Below, piece by piece: positions 10,101-12,166 of a stretch of 12,166 nt of DNA. The position numbers and the translations under genes were made by a program. The notes beneath the pieces are model-generated. The model saw only the letters and a program-made list of their open reading frames with translations, was not told the origin of the DNA and ran no database searches. Source of the DNA: Candidatus Equibacterium intestinale. GTDB lineage: Bacteria > Bacteroidota > Bacteroidia > Bacteroidales > UBA932. The number at the start of each line of letters is the position of its first letter. Within the stretch, counting starts at the first letter, position 1. Where the stretch lies: positions 1-12,166 of the forward strand of contig JAGHVP010000103.1 in the NCBI GenBank assembly GCA_018064305.1, given 5' to 3'.

Positions 10101-10268
10101 GCCTACGACTACGACGTTGGCACCGGGTACCGGTCCCAGCTTGTCTGAGACGGTCACGGTGATGGTACGCCCCTGGAGGTCGGTGTCTGCTGCGGCCGGG
10201 GTCACACCCAGGGCCGTGAGCATCACGAAGACCATTATCAGGCTCGTACAGAATGACTTAAAGTTCAT
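7104..10268 (-). CDS. SusC/RagA family TonB-dependent transporter (first pair)
   Basis: A 1054-residue outer-membrane transporter, first gene of the operon. The open frame extends 21 codons upstream, but the start at 10268 is chosen because MNFKSFCTSLIMVFV begins a clear signal peptide (cleavage near AAA|DTD, residue 27). A carboxypeptidase-D-like domain covers about 33-107. A canonical TonB box IDEAVVVAYG (111-120) follows, then the plug (about 123-242) with PLLLIDGVP (187-195) and SVTVLKDASSTAIFGSRGAN (213-232). The barrel contains NHGYEIELGW, the family-typical DANNDG loop (872-877) and ends TYTLGLNVKF with a terminal Phe. No STN domain is present, so signalling to an anti-sigma factor is unlikely. 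It should be powered by TonB-ExbBD and pair with the SusD-like protein 12 bases downstream. Length and motifs are normal for the family. The ligand is unknown. Confidence 0.97.
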   Translation of the reverse strand: MNFKSFCTSLIMVFVMLTALGVTPAAADTDLQGRTITVTVSDKLGPVPGANVVVVGATIGGATDENGVITLSKVPANAVLEVSFVGYITQKVSVGTRAAVKVFLEEDTQKIDEAVVVAYGHQKKITVTGAIETVSNEQLIETQVPNFASALAGRVSGLTTIQESGQPGNDAITVYLRGQGTTSNNAPLLLIDGVPSDEKADKLSMLNVNEVASVTVLKDASSTAIFGSRGANGVILITTRRGEAGKNVLSAQFTTSVAALHFPMDKINSWDYAALRNQARLNDGLNPDFTPYQIAKLREQSGDPFFPNRDVYKESIRKFAPTERFNVEISGGSKKTRYYTNANIIYQDGNARILPKKVLGYNCQYNMLRYTIRNNFDFNINEDFKMSLNLSIYFQRTTQPNGADTNGLFFAALATPPSNPGPLTAAGYTDSEGKPVPAGEVVARKGTTYLSSWAECNRSGYYTNTNFSLISQFSAEYDLSKILKGLSTKVTVAYNDFAGGALLGVINGYDAYSYYQAMNPGEKSYYIPTRINTNETFSIGERQVYGNQMLMLMFTTNYFQQFGDHTISAMIYAQSESKMDNTMNKLTPTRSSLPHKYAGISGRVTWDYKNKYMAEFNAGYNGSEQFAKDYRFGFFPAGSAGWVVSNEEFMKNITWLDLMKFRGSVGLVGNDKLGSERFLYYSTISRSDAGISSSLNSGAGVVMSYIGNPTISWENVLKQNYAVEFKFFKHLTAGVDYFTEYCGNRLYMPASLPQASGLQSSSIPRQNLGKSRNHGYEIELGWAKEFSQNFHLNVSGQYSFAKSKIIYCDEVELDPTYLYRKRVEGFMPGQQWGYSIDYSNGNGYINTPEELEWATNSYDLGTPRLGDFLYKDANNDGRINERDLVPIKYSAIPLASFGFNITMQYKRFGMVAQFNGVARASAYRMGMGVSENQSYGIYTDYHLKAWTRERYESGEKIEYPALTTQSSSVSLQQNDFFINNRSYLRLKNLTFSYSLPQNNLFKSLGVSSGNIYLYGNNVFIIDNQRVKAVDAETSGQSVSYPLNRTYTLGLNVKF

Positions 10269-10305
10269 AATCTGAAGGATATAGTTATTATTTTGATAAA
10301 TCAAG

Positions 10306-10332
10306 CGAATATAAGTGTCCAAAGTTAACAAA
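10306..10332 (-). promoter_or_regulatory. Candidate Bacteroidota-type promoter of the operon
   Basis: On the minus strand TATATTCG (10313-10306) resembles the Bacteroidota -7 element TAnnTTTG with one change, and a TTTG (10332-10329) lies upstream. The spacing between them is 15 bases, shorter than the usual 19 or so, so the -33 assignment is doubtful. A start point near 10300 would leave a leader of about 30 bases before the ATG at 10268. The whole stretch 10268-10380 is AT-rich and is the only plausible promoter region for the four genes. No sigma or regulator gene is nearby to indicate control. Confidence 0.3.
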
Positions 10333-10502
10333 AAATCCCGATATCATGAATTCTAAGAAGGGAAATGGCACATAAACAAAAGAAGACCTCTTTTTTATCT
10401 GGATTATGCTGACCATACATTTTGTGCCCCAGAACGAGGGGCTTCGCTCAGATTTATTTATCCGGATAGGTGCGTCTCTTATCGAAGATGTGTAACGATG
10501 AA

Positions 10503-10546
10503 TGTCACGAGTGGCAGATTTCACCGCATTTCTGTAAGTCGTGACA
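10503..10546 (+). repeat. 44-base interrupted palindrome, copy a
   Basis: Ends are TGTCACGA and TCGTGACA, an 8-bp perfect stem, with inner CAGA/TCTG pairing and a loop starting TTTCACC. The right inner arm has drifted (TCTGTAAG). It lies in the left arm of the long inverted repeat, 72 bases before copy b and about 235 bases upstream of the first susC start. Confidence 0.85.
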
Positions 10547-10574
10547 CGCAGAACGTACTAAACGCGCGATATTC

Positions 10575-10618
10575 TGTCACGAGTGGCAGATTTCACCATG
10601 TTTCTGGCATTCGTGACA
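10575..10618 (+). repeat. 44-base interrupted palindrome, copy b
   Basis: TGTCACGA/TCGTGACA ends enclose TG-g-CAGA paired with TCTG-g-CA around a 12-base loop TTTCACCATGTT. This is the best-paired copy. The left half is identical to copy a through TTTCACC. As RNA or single-stranded DNA it would form a long hairpin, and as duplex it could be a dimeric protein site. Confidence 0.88.
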
Positions 10619-10702
10619 GATCCGGCTGGAGCGTAAGGGGCAGGACCGGCTGAAGCTGGCCAGACAAGGCTGTTATGCCCCGGAAGCAGGTAGTCAGCCG
10701 GT

Positions 10703-10741
10703 GGACTAGCCATCAAAAAGGCCCGTTTTCGTTGCTAGTCC
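10703..10741 (+). repeat. 39-base palindromic unit GGACTAGC/GCTAGTCC, unit 1
   Basis: GGACTAGC (10703-10710) and GCTAGTCC (10734-10741) flank a 23-base spacer that itself has AAAA and TTTT arms around GGCCC. Unit 2 lies 73 bases on with exactly the same 39-base span. No known protein site or element family is recognised. Confidence 0.85.
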
Positions 10742-10775
10742 CCGCAAAAATGGCTGTTTTCAGGCGAATACCTAA

Positions 10776-10814
10776 GGACTAGCAACGTTTCCCTGGGATT
10801 TTGACAGCTAGTCC
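10776..10814 (-). repeat. 39-base palindromic unit GGACTAGC/GCTAGTCC, unit 2
   Basis: GGACTAGC (10776-10783) and GCTAGTCC (10807-10814) flank another 23-base spacer. Read on the minus strand the spacer (TGTCAAAATCCC... ACGTT) resembles that of unit 1 (CATCAAAAAGGCCC... CGTT), so unit 2 is the inverted counterpart. The 34 bases between the units contain a third similar core (GCAAAAATGGCTGTTTTC) without the ends. Confidence 0.82.
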
Positions 10815-10884
10815 TACCGCATGCGCTGCGCTCCATGATACGCTCCACCACGCATTTGTTCGGCACAGCCTGCCTTTGCCCTTC

Positions 10885-10955
10885 GGGAACGCCGAGGCTG
10901 CGTTTTGTTCCCGACAGCCGTGTTAGGTCCCTGTTTGGGAACGCCGAGGCTGCGT
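10885..10955 (+). repeat. Direct repeat, 19-base core with 52-base period
   Basis: GGGAACGCCGAGGCTGCGT occurs identically at 10885-10903 and 10937-10955. A GTTCCC at 10907-10912 between them is complementary to the GGGAAC start of either copy, so two alternative hairpins are possible. With only two copies this is not a CRISPR array. Confidence 0.85.
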
Positions 10956-11132
10956 GGCGAAGTGGGGCAGTGGAGTGCGGCTCATGCGGCATCGGCTGTA
11001 ACGTCGTCGACCAGTCAAGGTCTTTTCCCGGCAACACCCCGCCTGTCCTTAACGCTACGGCTTATATTCCGCCATTTCCTCCACCACGTCCGCACCTGCC
11101 GGCACTGAATTGAGGTGATGCACTGCATTTGA

Positions 11133-11175
11133 TGTCACAACTGACGGTTTAATGCAGAAACGTAGAGTCGTGACA
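11133..11175 (+). repeat. Degenerate palindrome of the TGTCACGA type, copy d
   Basis: TGTCAC at 11133 and GTCGTGACA at 11167-11175 enclose a segment of about the same total length (43 bases) as the other copies, including a GCAGAAAC segment, but the inner pairing is mostly lost. It directly precedes intergenic element copy M. It may be a decayed copy or a chance likeness. Confidence 0.45.
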
Positions 11176-11181
11176 ATGAGG

Positions 11182-11332
11182 TCGGCTCGGTCGTTGTGGT
11201 TCATCCGTGGCGCAGAAGTAGTTGATACATAGACAGATAACAAAAACCGCCCCTCAAATCTCGGGTGGGGTAATATGTGTAATTACCAGATTATCAGCGA
11301 GTAATGCGCCACGGCTTCAGCCACTGCCGCAC
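11182..11332 (+). repeat. Intergenic repeat element, copy M
   Basis: This copy aligns with 109-270 through GTGGTTCATCC, CGTGGCGCA, AAAACCGCCCCTC and the TGCGCCACGGCT block. Relative to copy R it shares CAGCCACTGCCGC-like and GGCAG ends (11324-11349). The central hairpin (11246-11271) is imperfect: ACC and CCCC against GGGTGGGGT. With no T-run after it on the plus strand, and a mismatched stem, it is a poor terminator. No gene reads into it from either side within the window. Confidence 0.6.
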
Positions 11333-11349
11333 AAAGGAGCGGCTGGCAG

Positions 11350-11530
11350 TCCGTTCCGGAGCATATCGCCCGGCGGGCTAATGCCCTGCTGCTCTGGTCG
11401 CAAGCATAACTTGCTTGCTGTGAACACCCTCGCGACCCATGGCGTTTGAATGGGAGGACCCACCGCAGATAAGTTCCGCGCCGCGAAGCTCCAACGGCGT
11501 TATAAAATACACCAGCCGCCAGCAATCGCG
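11350..11530. other. Spacer between intergenic elements M and R with nested hairpin
   Basis: GGTCGC (11396-11401) can pair with GCGACC (11432-11437), enclosing a smaller GCAAG/CTTGC hairpin (11400-11414, partly competing). The region is GC-rich compared with the following 150 bases. The minus-strand open frame crossing it (11558-11283, 91 codons) shows no recognisable domain and no Bacteroidota-like start region. I do not assign a function. Confidence 0.4.
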
Positions 11531-11660
11531 ACATGTTATGTAATGCACTGATAATCAATCTGATAAATCATAGCCCATGCCTGATTGTTGACATGGGTTA
11601 CATATTATTTGGCTGATATTCAATCAGATACGTAACACGCCACTTCTACCACTGCCGCTC
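11531..11660 (+). repeat. Intergenic repeat element, copy R
   Basis: This is the most diverged of the three copies. It keeps GCACTGATA, an upstream GATAAATCA, the central hairpin position, a TGATATTCA-TCAGATACGTAA block and CGCCACTTCTACCACTGCCGC (split as CGCCAC and CCACTGCCGC). The central hairpin has a different sequence: TAGCCCATG (11571-11579) pairs with CATGGGTTA (11592-11600) around a 12-base loop. The stem is therefore preserved although its bases are not, which hints that structure matters. Confidence 0.55.
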
Positions 11661-11737
11661 TAACAGAGCGCCTGGCAGAAATGTTCTGAACACTGCTGAC
11701 AGTGTATATTTCGTTCTAACGGTACCACCGCTAGAAC
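11652..11737 (+). other. Cluster of three strong hairpins
   Basis: Three stems follow in 86 bases. The first is CTGCC-GCTCT (11652-11661) with AGAGC (11665-11669) and GGCAG (11674-11678), interrupted by a 4-base bulge. The second is ACACTG (11690-11695) with CAGTGT (11700-11705). The third is GTTCTA-a-CGGT (11713-11723) with ACCG-c-TAGAAC (11727-11737) around ACC. The run AAAAT after the last stem is A-rich on plus, so it does not look like an intrinsic terminator. Together with the hairpin of copy R this could be a structured RNA, but no promoter or known RNA family is recognised. Confidence 0.5.
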
Positions 11738-11784
11738 AAAATACTCGAATTCCTGTGGAAATACACGGTGAATACTCTGCGGAA

Positions 11785-11970
11785 CTGAGCCGGCCAGTAC
11801 CATCCGGTCATACCCTGTACGGTTCAGCCGGATCTGTCACGAGTGCCAGAAATATGGTGAAATCTGCGAATCGTGACATTCATCGTTACACACATTCGAT
11901 AAGTGACGCACTGAAAGCCCTTAGTGCTGGAGCACAAAGCGCATGCTCAGCGCAATCCAGACAAAAAAAG
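11785..11970 (-). repeat. Long imperfect inverted repeat, right arm
   Basis: The reverse complement matches 10390-10668, from the T-run and GTCTGGATT at the outer end through CTTATCGAA, TGTGTAACGATGAATGTCAC and the palindrome to ACAGATCCGGCTG at the inner end. The arms enclose about 1.1 kb. No target-site duplication was evident at the outer edges, although both flanks contain GACCTC. Confidence 0.75.
11835..11878 (-). repeat. 44-base interrupted palindrome, copy c
   Basis: TGTCACGA/TCGTGACA ends are exactly 44 bases apart overall, as in copies a and b. The interior is the reverse complement of copy b with a few changes (GGTGAAATCTGC here, GCAGATTTCACC there), so it is inverted relative to a and b in keeping with the long inverted repeat. 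Confidence 0.86.
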
Positions 11971-11982
11971 GGGGTGACCAAA

Positions 11983-12012
11983 AAGTCCATTAGGACTTAG
12001 AGGTCATCCTCT
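11983..12012. terminator. Two tandem small hairpins, possible weak terminators
   Basis: AAGTCC (11983-11988) pairs with GGACTT (11993-11998) and on the minus strand is followed by TTTGG. AGAGG (11999-12003) pairs with CCTCT (12008-12012) and on the plus strand is followed by TTCTTTATAT. The pair could weakly end transcription from opposite sides, for instance of a gene lying beyond the right edge and reading leftwards. The stems are only 5-6 bp. Confidence 0.35.
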
Positions 12013-12166
12013 TTCTTTATATCATGACGGCTCCGGGCTGACTGGCAGCAACCTTCGGAGGAACTCCGTTCGCTTCGCTCACTCCGGCCCCTCCCATTGT
12101 CTCCTGCGTCCTGCTTCGCAGAACTCGTATCCAACGGGCCCCTCCCCCTGCCCGTGTCCGGGGGTG

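Larger units (their letters stand above)
10390..10668 (+). repeat. Long imperfect inverted repeat, left arm
   Basis: Read left to right this arm matches the reverse complement of 11785-11970. Shared landmarks in order are a T-run with TCTGGATT, a TTTGTGC-CCAG block, GTGCGTC-CTTATCGAA, TGTGTAACGATGAATGTCAC (nearly identical at 10491-10508), the 44-base palindrome, then ACAGATCCGGCTG and a CTGGCC. This arm holds two tandem palindromes where the other has one, which explains most of its extra length. It begins about 120 bases upstream of the first susC start. Confidence 0.75.
10332..12166. other. Repeat-rich 1.8-kb region without a convincing gene
   Basis: Open frames here are all under about 100 codons, run through palindromes and repeats on both strands, and show no family motifs or signal peptides. 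The longest are 10735-11037 (minus), 10835-11113 (plus) and 11283-11558 (minus), the last overlapping two copies of the intergenic element. Instead the region is packed with inverted and direct repeats, listed separately. The final stretch (about 12016-12166) holds only a small CGGAG-gaa-CTCCG hairpin (12056-12068) and a C-run/G-run pair near the end (12144-12164). The region has no visible transposase, recombinase, tRNA or rRNA. Confidence 0.65.

Noticed and set aside
10269..10331. Upstream in-frame start for susC-like 1 giving 21 extra residues
   Set aside because: The extra residues (MLTLDTYIRLIYQ...) would precede a complete signal peptide and would overlap the likely promoter.
10288..10524. 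Minus-strand 78-codon frame just upstream of the first susC
   Set aside because: It runs through the probable operon promoter and one arm of the long inverted repeat and its product has no recognisable feature.
10885..10955. CRISPR array
   Set aside because: Only two repeat copies of 19 bases, no third unit and no cas genes.
10735..11113. Overlapping open frames on both strands (10735-11037 minus; 10835-11113 plus)
   Set aside because: They cross the GGACTAGC unit and the 52-base direct repeat, encode low-complexity unrelated peptides, and oppose each other; no coding signal favours either.
11283..11558. Minus-strand open frame of 91 codons
   Set aside because: It spans parts of two intergenic repeat copies and a nested hairpin, its composition is Arg/Ser/Ala/Cys-rich without a domain, and no promoter or ribosome site is seen. 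More likely a chance frame in GC-rich repeat DNA.
10390..11970. Classical insertion sequence
   Set aside because: Inverted arms exist, but no transposase frame or remnant and no evident target duplication were found, so an IS call is not supported.

Overview
The window is Bacteroidota DNA, most likely from a gut-type member of the Bacteroidales. The evidence is two complete SusC/SusD pairs (TonB-dependent outer-membrane transporter plus surface lipoprotein), a protein architecture restricted to that phylum. Three of the four genes lack a Shine-Dalgarno sequence, and the stretch before the first gene is AT-rich, as is usual there. The genus cannot be told from the sequence alone.

Layout. All four genes read leftwards on the minus strand and look like one operon: susC-like 1 (10268-7104), susD-like 1 (7091-5265), susC-like 2 (5245-2090) and susD-like 2 (2074-305), separated by only 12, 19 and 15 bases. 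A strong intrinsic terminator at 165-205 closes the unit about 100 bases after the last stop codon. No glycoside hydrolase, lyase, sulfatase, peptidase, SusE/F-type lipoprotein, sigma/anti-sigma pair or hybrid two-component regulator is visible. This is a transport-only unit as far as the window shows, and the substrate cannot be named. Each SusC should form the barrel and the following SusD the lid that captures an oligomeric nutrient. The first SusC has a textbook TonB box, while the second has a degenerate one. Both SusDs carry an aligned Cys-Gly-x-Cys motif, which suggests the pairs arose from an old tandem duplication.

The right-hand 1.8 kb (about 10332-12166) has no convincing gene but is unusually rich in structured repeats. 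A long imperfect inverted repeat (10390-10668 against 11785-11970) carries 44-base interrupted palindromes with TGTCACGA/TCGTGACA ends. Between its arms lie two 39-base palindromic units ended by GGACTAGC/GCTAGTCC, a 52-base-period direct repeat, and two copies of a roughly 140-base intergenic element. A third copy of that element sits at the other end of the window, where its hairpin is the operon terminator. A cluster of strong hairpins follows the rightmost copy. This repeat-dense stretch is the least explained part of the window. It could be a nest of REP/MITE-like elements, a remnant of a mobile element, or a source of structured RNAs.
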